Assembly: GCA_026003615.1 (NCBI GenBank)
Contig: BPHQ01000001.1
Location: 620,001 to 684,000 of the forward strand
Direction of reading: 5' to 3'
DNA: 64,000 nucleotides
Origin: Bellilinea sp.
GTDB lineage: Bacteria > Chloroflexota > Anaerolineae > Anaerolineales > Anaerolineaceae
Below the pieces are notes generated by a model that was not told the origin of the DNA, made no database searches, and was given only the letters and a program-made list of their open reading frames with translations. This document shows positions 10,501 to 19,501 of this stretch, one piece after another (positions within the stretch are counted from its first letter, which is position 1; each line of letters opens with the position of its first letter). The position numbers were made by a program, and so were the translations under genes.

Positions 10501-12449
10501 TCATCGGTGATGCCGCCGGCTATCGCACGTACCATCTCATGGTAATCGCCCGCCAATGCCAGATTGTGACTGATTTTATAAAGTGTTTCAGTCTCATCCA
10601 GTGAGGATCGCAATTGTTCAAGCAGATCTTGTCGTACAAAAGTATTCGCCAGAGCATCGGCAGCGACTTGCAGGACACCGATTTCGTCATTTTTCCAAAT
10701 TCGATCCGTTTTTTGCTCTAGTGCAATAAAACTTGGAATGTCCCGGTTGCCCGGCACAGCCAGTATCAGTATGGATTGAATGCCGCGCTGACGGAGGAAT
10801 TCTCTCTCCCGGCCTTCGAAATCTTCCGGCTGTCCCATAAACCAGCCTTTTTCTTTCAGTGCAGCCGCCCAATTTGGGAACAAAGCAGCAGAAAGCGGCT
10901 GACGCACAACCAAATCCGAACCGGGACGGAGCTGTGGCGCAATCCAATGGTCTGTCACAATCCAGTGCAAGCCCTGTTCATCTTCTCTTGCGCTGGCAAA
11001 GTAAATATAATCACACTGGGCTGCTTCCCCGAGGAAGCCTAACATGCCGGGGATACCGCGGATGCCGCTTTCCGTCAATGTAGCAACAGCCTGAGCAACA
11101 TTGGCTTGATAACGTTCGCGCTTTTCAATTGCTTGAAGGGCGCTCGTCACTTCTTGGAACAGATTGGCGTTTGCCAAAGCAATGGCTACCTGAGAGGCGA
11201 TTGTTGAAAGCAGGTCGGCTTGAATATCGGAATAAGCGGCGCCATGTTGAAACTCTTGCAGATAAATAACTCCTAAAACCTTTTCGGCAGTGACCATGGG
11301 GACAGCAAGCACGGCAGTTGGAAACGGTGGATCCGCATGAATTCCTTTAGCGGCGAAGGCGTTTGCCACATCATCCTGAATGCGTACAACCTCCCGATTG
11401 CGAACGACATAACTGATCAGATCATTTCCCAATGGTTGAGGTGGTAAGGGTTGATGAGTTGAGTTAACCGTGTGAACTGGGAATGTCAGGGTTTGCTGAT
11501 CGGCATCCAGCATTGCTATGGTCAAATTACGACAGTTTAAAAGTTGAATCAGTGCCTGCTGTAAAGTTGCGATAATCTCATCTTTATCGGTCAACCGGGA
11601 AATTTGCTGGCCAATCTCGTTCAAGGCTGCCAGGTCTTTGTTGCGGCGCAGGATCTCTTGTTCCGCACGAACTCTCTCGTTGAGTTCCTGTTGAACGGCG
11701 GCATACAACTCCGCATTTTCGATTGCAAGGCCAAGTTGATTGGCAACTTCCTGTACCAGCAATAATTCTTCTTCGCTCCACCGGAGTTTTTCTTCATCCC
11801 TCATAATTTTCAGGATGCCGATATCTTGTTGCCGTTTTTTGAGGGGAACGGTGATAATGGCGGGGCTTTCGAGGACGGATTTGGTATGCGATTTTATGGA
11901 TAGGGGCGGGGCTTTTTTTGCTTTCGATTGGAGTTGAGTACTGGATGGGGTTTGGGGTGGAGGTGTCTTATCCGGCTGGCTGGCGGCTTTCTTTACAGAA
12001 AATTGTGGAGTGGTGGGAGGAGTTTGTGTAGATTGATCATCCAATAATGGTTGGGCAATACCATGAAAACCGCTCTTTTCGCCGTTAGGGTCAAGTTTTT
12101 TGAAGATTGTCAGGCGGATCGGTACAGGGCTGCCACTTTTGGATTGAAACACAACGGGCAAGTCAACTGGAAATAAATCCTGTTGCAAGGCATTTTGTAA
12201 TTCGGCTTCCGATTCTCGGCTTAACCCAAATGAAGTAATTGGTTGGCCGATGACCTCATCCGGTAAGTAACCGAGACTGGCTTTAACTGTATCTTCGCAG
12301 GAAATAATGCAACCGCTTTGATCGGCTTCCCATTTCCACAGGGATTGAACCGGTGGCAGCGCAGAGTGAACGGCGGGGTGCTCGACAGCGTCTTCAACGA
12401 TGTTGGCAAAGAGATTTTCAAGCCGGTTGAGCAATTGCTTTTTCGACAT
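7545..12449 (-). CDS. PAS/multi-GAF hybrid histidine kinase with two C-terminal receiver domains
   Basis: 1634 aa; HisKA FLANMSHELRTPLNSIIGFS, HATPase GTGLGLSISRSFIELHGGRI, REC1 VILAIDDD...LDIMMPEVDGW...VKPF, REC2 ILVVDDS...VILDLFMPGLDGF...LNKSYL. Confidence 0.92.
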   Translation of the reverse strand: MSKKQLLNRLENLFANIVEDAVEHPAVHSALPPVQSLWKWEADQSGCIISCEDTVKASLGYLPDEVIGQPITSFGLSRESEAELQNALQQDLFPVDLPVVFQSKSGSPVPIRLTIFKKLDPNGEKSGFHGIAQPLLDDQSTQTPPTTPQFSVKKAASQPDKTPPPQTPSSTQLQSKAKKAPPLSIKSHTKSVLESPAIITVPLKKRQQDIGILKIMRDEEKLRWSEEELLLVQEVANQLGLAIENAELYAAVQQELNERVRAEQEILRRNKDLAALNEIGQQISRLTDKDEIIATLQQALIQLLNCRNLTIAMLDADQQTLTFPVHTVNSTHQPLPPQPLGNDLISYVVRNREVVRIQDDVANAFAAKGIHADPPFPTAVLAVPMVTAEKVLGVIYLQEFQHGAAYSDIQADLLSTIASQVAIALANANLFQEVTSALQAIEKRERYQANVAQAVATLTESGIRGIPGMLGFLGEAAQCDYIYFASAREDEQGLHWIVTDHWIAPQLRPGSDLVVRQPLSAALFPNWAAALKEKGWFMGQPEDFEGREREFLRQRGIQSILILAVPGNRDIPSFIALEQKTDRIWKNDEIGVLQVAADALANTFVRQDLLEQLRSSLDETETLYKISHNLALAGDYHEMVRAIAGGITDEKINRIILVLFEQSDPLSTPLLRIAATWHSGRGPLPPIIGSELDYTIYNPLLSIETPAFHNDIYDLAILPATRSALEEMKVRSIAVLPLWAARKQLGALLFLSEGLHFFTIREMRTFPPLVDQMATAIENMRLFEQTQAALAETELYYRISSGIAQAGDATDLVDLVMTEILPARAERVTIIQIYNDQKGNPLEFEVVASASVNDNSDWVNLRQPTNRLPILKELREEPIVLTSLENSRLDPISKQTLHHMGVASGIFVPMFSAGKIVGVLAVTSSQPANYDMEEVRVLNVASSGVAVALERQRLLKEAQRRALELQAAAEIARDTTSVLSQDELLNRIVNLLRERFGFYHTAIFLVNDEGTHAIIQQASGHGAQEVMQSRQRIAVGSRSIIGKVTDTGEPVLVNNVAESPIYLPNPHLPETRSELGIPLRIAERVIGALDIQSERPNAFQEDDLSVLQILADQIAVAIENARAYELAQKAYQEMREVDRLKSQFLANMSHELRTPLNSIIGFSRVILKGIDGPINDLQRQDLTSIYNSGQHLLGLINDVLDLSKIEAGKMELQFEEVNIADLVNSVMSTAVGLVKDKPIKLHHQVEPDLPVVIADNTRIRQVLLNFISNAAKFTDAGSITVEAKKSISPDNKPEVMVVVTDTGQGIDEKGREKLFLPFSQVDDSPTRKTGGTGLGLSISRSFIELHGGRIGLLWSEVGKGSAFYFTLPVHQPEKQTSELKSDEVLSKTEKVILAIDDDLQVIKLYERFLQTSGYKVVPLTQPKLALEKAKSLKPFAITLDIMMPEVDGWQVIHALKNDPQTRDIPVIICSILEEEEKGFSLGAADYLVKPFLQEDLVNAVYRLNRLDRIHRILVVDDSLEDQRLIQKTLAEQKNFEIFAAFDGEKALQMIHNIQPDAVILDLFMPGLDGFQLLEKIRTDNEYRNIPIIILTGADLTPEQHHQLASFSQNMLNKSYLREKDLLNHLEQALHRIQV

Positions 12450-13201
12450 ATTGGAGGATCTCCTGGGCTAATTCGCGATATTGCGTGGCAGATCGGCTTT
12501 TGGGGGCATGATAAATAATCGGCAAGCCGGCGATTGAACTCTCCCGTAGACGGGTATCAACCATAATAATGGTTTCCAGCACACCATTACCAAAATTTGT
12601 GCGCAATTGTTCGCTGAGAGTTCGATGAATCCGGTTGCGGCGATCGAACATGGTCAGTAAAAGTCGGTAAGTAAGGCCGGGATTGGTTTTCGCACGAACA
12701 CGACGGATTAAGCTCATCATATTTTTCAAAGCATATATCGAAAAATATTCGGCCTGAGTGGGAATGATGAGCAATTGTGAGGCTGTCAGGGCATTGACCA
12801 CCATCGAACCCAAAAAGGGGGGACAGTCAAAAATCACATAATCGAATGGCAGGTGGCTATTGTTAAAAGCCTTTTTAAGGGTATATTCGTAGTCCGGGTG
12901 AGCCGGTAAAATCCTTTCACTGAACCCTAGATCATGATTGGAAGGGATCAAAAATAAACCCGGAATACCGCTTTCCCGCCATAGTTCATGGATTGGAGAT
13001 TGTTGAGTAAAGGTGTTCAGTATGGTTGCATGTCCGTTGAGGGGGTCTGCGCCCAAAGCAAGAGTAAGGTTTGCCTGAGGATCTAAATCTACCAGCAATA
13101 CTCGTTTTCCCCGATTCAACCAGTGCAGCGCCCAATGAAAGCGCAGTAGTAGTCTTGGCAACGCCGCCTTTTTCATTGGTGATGGAGATAAAATAAGTCA
13201 T
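12418..13201 (-). pseudogene. ParA/Soj-like ATPase interrupted by a 1-nt frameshift (real or sequencing error)
   Basis: N-terminus MTYFISITNEKGGVAKTTTALSLGAALVESGK (frame of ORF 12986-13201) continues as RVLLVDLDPQANLTLALGADP in ORF 12418-13176; removing one A from GGGGAAAA (plus-strand TTTTCCCC 13105-13112) restores one ~260-aa frame. Confidence 0.85.
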
Positions 13202-16134
13202 ACCTGCCTCTCTCTTTTCGATCCGTTTGATCCATTGTTTCGTTTTTGAGAAGAAGAATCATTTTTCGTTGGCGACGATATGTCTTCTTTGTTTTCTTTC
13301 CAAATTACCTCGGCATGACTGGCGTTCAGAGTGCGTTTCAACTCTTGAACGGCGATTTCTATCATCGTGGTTGGGTCATTTGTGGAGCGAATCTTGCTGG
13401 TGATTTCCAAAACACGGCGCTCTCGCTCCGCGCGGCGGATAGTTTTTTCCAGCAAACGAGCATTTTCCAAAGCCAACCCAACCTGATCAGCGACTGCTTG
13501 AATTGAACGAATTTCCTCTTCGCTCCAAACCCGGTCGGCAATCTGGTCGTCTTCTATATGAATTACACCGACGGTTTCACCTCTCAACCTGACTGGAACG
13601 GCGAGGGTAGCCGGCAGATTTTCCTTTGCTGGTTGGATGACAATATCTCCGGAAAGCAACGCAGCAGAGATTTCTTGTTCTTGAATCCCTTCCAATGCAA
13701 TCAAGCCGTGAGGGGTTGCACGGTAACCAAGTATCGGACGCTCACCAGCTTCCTTGCCCCATTCCTGGCGCAAATAAAGGCGGTGAACTCGTTGAGATTC
13801 CTCCAGTGCTTGCAAAGTTTCGGTATACAATCGGTTGTTAAGAATAGCAATGGCAATTTGATCAGCTAAAATACTGAATAATTCAATGTCTTCTTGGGTG
13901 AAAGCGTTGGGTATTGTGCTTTGGACATCCAGAGCGCCAATTACCTCGTTGTTCGCCTTGAGGGGCAGCGCCATTTCGGATCGCGTTTGAGGTAAATCGG
14001 GGTTATTGAAGAAGACGGCATCTTTACCAACGTCCGTTGCGATACGGGCTTCGCCTGTGCCGGTTACATAGCCTACAATACCAATCTGCCCGACTTTGAG
14101 ACGGTGCTGGCGGGCAAGCATCCGCTTACCGCCCTCTGAATTGGCTGCTCGAAGAACGGCGTATTCCTTTTGTTCGTCCAACAAGAAAACCCCTACGTGG
14201 TAAAACCCAAACCGCTCACTGATGAGGACAGTTAATTGATTCAACAGACTTTCCAGTCTCTGAGTTGAAACAATTCCACGGGCTACATCGGATACGGTTT
14301 GCAGCTGACGCGTTCTGTAAAGTAACGCTTCATTCTGCTGGGCAAGTTCCTGCGTTCGCTCACGAACGCGGTCTTCCAGAGTATTGATCAAATTTTTCAA
14401 CTGGTTGGTCATGAAGTTAAATGCCTGAGCCAGTTTTCCAATTTCATCCCCCGTTTCTACTTGTGCTTGAGCATCCAGCTCGCCGGAGGAGATCAATTCG
14501 GCGGTTTGCTGCAACCGAACAATTGGACGACTGAATGAGCCAGAGACGACACTGGCAATCAAGCCGACCAACCCGGCAATCAGGGTGGAAATCAAGATGG
14601 ACAGTCTCCCCTGCCGAGCAACCAAACCGGCAAAGGAGGTCTGTTCGCGAACAAACACGAGATACCATGGCTTGCTTTTCAAGCGAGTGATTGCTCCAAG
14701 TTCCGGATGGTTGGGATCATCCGAATGAAACTCACCAGTGAAGAAGGGAGAGTTCAAATAATTTTCCAAACCTGCTGAAAGGGCAACATCATTCGTGCTC
14801 ATCTCGTAAAGAGGTAGATTTGGAACCCGGTTGGATTGAATTAATTTTCCCATCACGTCTGAGGGCAGTGGCATGACCAGTTTGTAAATGTTATTGGGAA
14901 TAAGGGTATCTGCCAGGCGCAGAAAGTTTTCATCTAGCAAGATGGGATAGGAACGGATGCCGACTAAATTGACTTCTTGCTGGAGCAATTCCTGCAAGAT
15001 CAGGGCATCGAATTTGGCGCGTAAAACACCAATCACTTGCTGGCGTTGATTGCGAATCGGGCTGGAGAAGTAGATGTAGCCATTGCGTGATTGCGGGTCA
15101 AAAATCACAGGGGAAGCATATACCTGGCCGGTTGTCATTGGAAGTGTAAAGTAATCGTATTTGGATTCATCCTGCCCAATTTGGAGGGGGTTAATATCCA
15201 AAACGGCTTTGCCTTCCCCATCTACCAAACCATACGAACGCAGATACCGCTGCTGACGCGAAGATAATGAACGCAGGGTCAGGCTGGCAGCTATTTCCTG
15301 AGAACTTTCAGCACGATATAAGGGTGAAAGCGACAAGTAGTTCGAAAAGACGCTTAAGGAAGCTTCGCTGGCGATGGATTGTTTATTTTCCTCAAAGAAG
15401 GAATCAACTTTAGAGGCAGTCTGCTGGGCGGCCAGCAAAAGAACTTGATTAGTTTGATTGCGCAAAGCGTCTTGAAAGAAGCGAGAATTGATGATAGAGA
15501 TAACTAACAGGGGGACAATTGCAATTGCAAGAGAAATTGTGAGTAGCTTGATACGTAGTGTGGCGGAGAGAACTTCCAGCATCAACAAGATGATGTAAAC
15601 CATCATCAGGATACCCAATAATACCGGTATATATAACTCGATTTGCGGCAATCGAATTTGCGGAACCGGGAAGAAATTACCGGAAATCACGACCATCAAG
15701 GCTGAAAAGAAAGCGAGGGTAATACCAGTATCCCTTCGCTGACCTTCGAGAGCCCCGGTAACCAGCAGGGTCAAAACCAGAAAGAGAATTATTGCAAGCG
15801 GCAAAGCGACATTAACAACGAGGGCACTGTAAGCAATAGCAACAATGGAAAGTGATGGGGCAAGCAAATAGGTGCGTTTCTCCGCTACATTATTCTCGGG
15901 GAAAGCCGCGGAAAAGAGTGATGCCAGAAAACCGGCCGCGCTGAAGAATGTAAGCGTAAAAATTTGCCAGTAAGGTTGATAAAAAGACGTTAACAGGAGA
16001 AGGATACTTGAAATTCCAAGGACAATTGCGGAAAGCCGGGCAATCCCTGCGGCAAACCGATCGCGACGATAAGAAGGCTCAGTGCCTTCTTGTGAGATTA
16101 TCCTCATAATATTGCTTTGATAGCCAATGTTCAT
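13198..16134 (-). CDS. Membrane sensor: N-terminal TM region, Cache-like extracytoplasmic domain, HAMP, GAF plus half-GAF; no kinase domain
   Basis: N-terminal hydrophobic segments, periplasmic region after MLEVLSATLRIKLLTISLAIAIVPLLV, HAMP after LIAGLVGLIASVVSGSFSRPIVRL, GAF ERFGFYHVGVFLLDEQKEYAVL...ALDVQS; 4-nt overlap with upstream gene. Confidence 0.85.
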   Translation of the reverse strand: MNIGYQSNIMRIISQEGTEPSYRRDRFAAGIARLSAIVLGISSILLLLTSFYQPYWQIFTLTFFSAAGFLASLFSAAFPENNVAEKRTYLLAPSLSIVAIAYSALVVNVALPLAIILFLVLTLLVTGALEGQRRDTGITLAFFSALMVVISGNFFPVPQIRLPQIELYIPVLLGILMMVYIILLMLEVLSATLRIKLLTISLAIAIVPLLVISIINSRFFQDALRNQTNQVLLLAAQQTASKVDSFFEENKQSIASEASLSVFSNYLSLSPLYRAESSQEIAASLTLRSLSSRQQRYLRSYGLVDGEGKAVLDINPLQIGQDESKYDYFTLPMTTGQVYASPVIFDPQSRNGYIYFSSPIRNQRQQVIGVLRAKFDALILQELLQQEVNLVGIRSYPILLDENFLRLADTLIPNNIYKLVMPLPSDVMGKLIQSNRVPNLPLYEMSTNDVALSAGLENYLNSPFFTGEFHSDDPNHPELGAITRLKSKPWYLVFVREQTSFAGLVARQGRLSILISTLIAGLVGLIASVVSGSFSRPIVRLQQTAELISSGELDAQAQVETGDEIGKLAQAFNFMTNQLKNLINTLEDRVRERTQELAQQNEALLYRTRQLQTVSDVARGIVSTQRLESLLNQLTVLISERFGFYHVGVFLLDEQKEYAVLRAANSEGGKRMLARQHRLKVGQIGIVGYVTGTGEARIATDVGKDAVFFNNPDLPQTRSEMALPLKANNEVIGALDVQSTIPNAFTQEDIELFSILADQIAIAILNNRLYTETLQALEESQRVHRLYLRQEWGKEAGERPILGYRATPHGLIALEGIQEQEISAALLSGDIVIQPAKENLPATLAVPVRLRGETVGVIHIEDDQIADRVWSEEEIRSIQAVADQVGLALENARLLEKTIRRAERERRVLEITSKIRSTNDPTTMIEIAVQELKRTLNASHAEVIWKENKEDISSPTKNDSSSQKRNNGSNGSKRERQV

Positions 16135-17837
16135 GAAACCTCCAATGGAAAATCCCCTTGGCGTATCTCTTCCGGAGGAAGAATCTGGACAACCACTTCT
16201 CTTAACCCTAGTTTTTGTCTGAGCTGCTGGGCGGTTGTTTTAAGAATGTGATCGAAATCCGTACTGGAACGTACTTGCGTGGCAAGGTCGCCTACCAGAT
16301 GTTCCCGTTCGGCACGGAGTTGTAATTCCTCTAATAAACGGGCGGTTTCCAGGGCAGAACCCAATCGTTCGGCAGTTGTGTTGAGAAGTCGTTGAATTTC
16401 TGGAGAAGGTTGACCGCCTTTGAATTTGACATTGAGCATCCCAATTACTTCTCCGCGGCTTTGAAGCGGCACATTTAACACATGGGGATCAGAAATGGTT
16501 TGGGAGGGATTGTTAACTGTGCTGATCGGCTCCACCTGTTTGCGGTTTGGATCGTAACGGAAACCGCGAGTTTTTCGACTGGTGCGGATGTAAACTCGCC
16601 AAGACTTGCGGGTTTCGGTTCGGTAACCGCTCTCCAAATCGGCAACGGTTTGCTGAAGCTGGTCAATCAGCCGGATGCGCTCTAAGGCAACGGCGAGCTG
16701 GTTGGCAATAATTTGTAACGATTGAATATCCACTTGTGAAAAGGCTTCTGGTTCGGTGGATTGAATATCCAGTGCGCCTAACACCCTCTCTCCGATTTTG
16801 ATGGGCAGGGCAATTTCAGAGCGGGTATGAGGGAGCAATGGATTTTTGAAGTGGACGGCATCTTTACCAACGTCTAGTGCAATGCGAGCCTCTCCGCGGG
16901 CGACCACATTCCCAACGATACCCTCCTCGCCCTTTTTCAGTCGGTGTCCCTGGGCAAGCATTTTTTCACCAGCCTCTCCCAGCGCGGAAACCAATACCGC
17001 ATATTCATCTGCCTCGTCCATCAGGAAAATACCGGCGTGATAGTACCCTAATCGGTCGCGAATCAGCTGGATCGTGTTACGAAACAGGTTTTCCTGGCTG
17101 GTTTCCATGGAGATTTGATGGGCAATTTCTCCGGCGGTTTCCATCAGGCTGGTTTGCCGAGTGAGCAAGCGAGTACGCTCCTCAATATGGGCTTCCAAAT
17201 TTTTTCTTTCCTCGCTCAAAAGTTGAGAAAGTTCTTTTTCAGAGGAGGCGGCCATGCTGTATGCCTTGAGAAGGTAACGATTAATGACTGCCAATGTCCA
17301 ATTGGCAAGAATGAAGGTCGCAATCCATCCAATAAAGGGAATGATTTCAAGAGGTTGTGGTTCAAGACCAAACGGTTGGAGTAATCCAAAATGGAGAAAA
17401 ATACCTGCCAGTATGATGAGTACCAGACTTACAAAAAAGGAGATGATTCCGGCGCTTTCGTTCCAAAACACAAAGGCAATTTGGACTCCAGTAAGCAAGA
17501 GGAGAAGTCCAAAGCTTTGAGTTTGACCAAGAAGAATAACTGTGATTCCAACCAACAGATAGAAGGCTACCAGAAAACCACTCCGCAAGGCGGTTGAAAG
17601 TTTTCGACGAAATGTAACGAGAAGTAACAGGGCGAGCAATGGCGCAAGCGCCAGTGGAATAAGAGGCTGCCGGTCAAGTGCATTCTGAAAAGCAATCCAC
17701 AGATAAGCAGCCAGCCCGATAATGCTGGTGAGGTTTAATATGGGTTGCAGAGCGCTACTCAGATCAACACCATCACCCGGCTCACGAAACGGGGAGGTAA
17801 TGGAGATAAAGGGGCGGGTAGGAGAATTTTCGCTCAT
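16131..17837 (-). CDS. Membrane-anchored GAF sensor protein, no transmitter domain
   Basis: Multi-TM N-terminus, coiled coil, GAF IRDRLGYYHAGIFLMDEADEYAVL...VLGALDIQS, half-GAF and C-terminal tail; 4-nt overlaps at both ends. Confidence 0.82.
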   Translation of the reverse strand: MSENSPTRPFISITSPFREPGDGVDLSSALQPILNLTSIIGLAAYLWIAFQNALDRQPLIPLALAPLLALLLLVTFRRKLSTALRSGFLVAFYLLVGITVILLGQTQSFGLLLLLTGVQIAFVFWNESAGIISFFVSLVLIILAGIFLHFGLLQPFGLEPQPLEIIPFIGWIATFILANWTLAVINRYLLKAYSMAASSEKELSQLLSEERKNLEAHIEERTRLLTRQTSLMETAGEIAHQISMETSQENLFRNTIQLIRDRLGYYHAGIFLMDEADEYAVLVSALGEAGEKMLAQGHRLKKGEEGIVGNVVARGEARIALDVGKDAVHFKNPLLPHTRSEIALPIKIGERVLGALDIQSTEPEAFSQVDIQSLQIIANQLAVALERIRLIDQLQQTVADLESGYRTETRKSWRVYIRTSRKTRGFRYDPNRKQVEPISTVNNPSQTISDPHVLNVPLQSRGEVIGMLNVKFKGGQPSPEIQRLLNTTAERLGSALETARLLEELQLRAEREHLVGDLATQVRSSTDFDHILKTTAQQLRQKLGLREVVVQILPPEEIRQGDFPLEVS

Positions 17838-19501
17838 TCTATAACTTCCTCCATTCGATCTTCAGCCGGGGGGATTAAGTGGACACTCACCTCAGCAACA
17901 TTGGGAAGATGACCAATTTCAAGAAGTGCGGCTTTGAGAATCTGATCAACGGTGTTCGCTCGGGAAAATTCAGCCGTCATCTCGCTAAGCCGTTGCTCTT
18001 CCAACGCCCGGCGCTGGGTTTCTTGAATCAAACGGGCGTTTTCCAGAGCAATGGCGGTTTGATTGATAACGCCATCAATAAACTCCATTTCCTCAGTCGT
18101 TAAGCTTTTACTGCCCACATCGAGGGTCAGGTTTCCAATCGCCTGATCACGAATGGTAAGGGGGATGTGGATGAGATTGGATTCTTTGCTATCCTGAGCT
18201 GCAGCAGGATTTTGATAGGAATATTCCATCTTGCCATAGATTGCAATGGTATCTTCCCAAGATTGCATGAGATAAGCTCGGTTAAGAGCGCGAATTTCTT
18301 CGAGATTTTGCTGGGTTTCCTGAAACAGGCGGGCATTCTCCAGGGCAGTGGCCAACGAATCGGCTATCCCCATCAAAATGCGAATATCATCCTGATCAAA
18401 GGCTTCGGGTTGTGTGGATTGGATGGTCAGAGCCCCCAAACAAACTCCACGGCTGATGATTGGGAGTGCCATTTCGGAACGGGTGAGCGGCAAGTAAGGG
18501 TTGTTGAAACGAACGGCCTCTGCACCGGTGTCCAGGGCAATTCTTGGTTCCTTGCGCGCGGTTGCCCAGCCGATCATCGAATTGCTTCCAACAGCCAGTT
18601 TATGACCAGCAGCAATCATTTGACGGCCGGCATCGCCGGTCCCGGCTTTCAGGACGGCAAATTCGCCGCGTTCATCAATCAGAAAAATACCGGCATAATA
18701 CAGGTCAAACTCTTTTTGAATCAAGTCAACGGACTGTTGAAGGAGTGTTTCGGGGTCGAGAAAGGTGTTGACCGCCCTGGCAATTTCTGCGGCGGTACGA
18801 ATCTGGTTTAGACGGCGTTGCAAGGCGGCCGTTCGTTCTTCAACATTTTTTTCCAAATTGAGGCGGGCAGCATTTAATTGCATGGTCAATGTGCGTTGTT
18901 GCAATAATGAACTTTGTAAACCATTCAAGATAGTATAAATAGAGATCAAAATAAAGCCGCCCACAAGGCTGAAATGAATGGCAACATTGACCCAGTTGGA
19001 GAAACTCATCGAATTCAGTAGAGTTTCCCTTAGAGGTTGGCTCATTCCGCCGTAATTCATTCCATATGCCATTCCCACTACGGTTGCAAAATTCAGTAAG
19101 ATGGCAAATACTCCGGCTCGCACTCCCCACAATAACCCGGCCAGGAAAACAATCGCTAAAATATAGGCAACAGCATTCCGCGTAACTCCGTAAACAACGA
19201 GGTTTTGAACACCCAGACCGTATAAAACGAGCAGAATGACCAGAGTGCGCAAGTTGAAAGCTAACTTTCTGAGGAACGGCATTGCAAGTGCAACAACTAA
19301 TGCACCCGTATATATGTAAATCGAGAGGCGATCTTGAAATTGGATTGCCCGTTGTACGGCGATGTAGTAAATAACCGTACTCCCCAATGCAATAAGGAGA
19401 AGCGTAGATTGTAAAATGCGCTCTCGCCAGACAGCTAATTCCCCTAAGCGGGAAATGTGAGAAGGGGTATTGGCAGGATTGATTTGGCGGATGAAGTTCA
19501 T
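17834..19501 (-). CDS. Membrane-anchored GAF sensor protein, no transmitter domain
   Basis: Multi-TM N-terminus, GAF IQKEFDLYYAGIFLIDERGEFAVLKAGTGDAG...LGALTIQS, half-GAF and C-terminal tail; 4-nt overlaps at both ends. Confidence 0.82.
   Translation of the reverse strand: MNFIRQINPANTPSHISRLGELAVWRERILQSTLLLIALGSTVIYYIAVQRAIQFQDRLSIYIYTGALVVALAMPFLRKLAFNLRTLVILLVLYGLGVQNLVVYGVTRNAVAYILAIVFLAGLLWGVRAGVFAILLNFATVVGMAYGMNYGGMSQPLRETLLNSMSFSNWVNVAIHFSLVGGFILISIYTILNGLQSSLLQQRTLTMQLNAARLNLEKNVEERTAALQRRLNQIRTAAEIARAVNTFLDPETLLQQSVDLIQKEFDLYYAGIFLIDERGEFAVLKAGTGDAGRQMIAAGHKLAVGSNSMIGWATARKEPRIALDTGAEAVRFNNPYLPLTRSEMALPIISRGVCLGALTIQSTQPEAFDQDDIRILMGIADSLATALENARLFQETQQNLEEIRALNRAYLMQSWEDTIAIYGKMEYSYQNPAAAQDSKESNLIHIPLTIRDQAIGNLTLDVGSKSLTTEEMEFIDGVINQTAIALENARLIQETQRRALEEQRLSEMTAEFSRANTVDQILKAALLEIGHLPNVAEVSVHLIPPAEDRMEEVIE

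Noticed and set aside
18167-18811. 214-aa plus-strand ORF antisense to a GAF sensor
   Set aside because: Same reason: shadow of a strong coding frame with coupled overlaps on the other strand.
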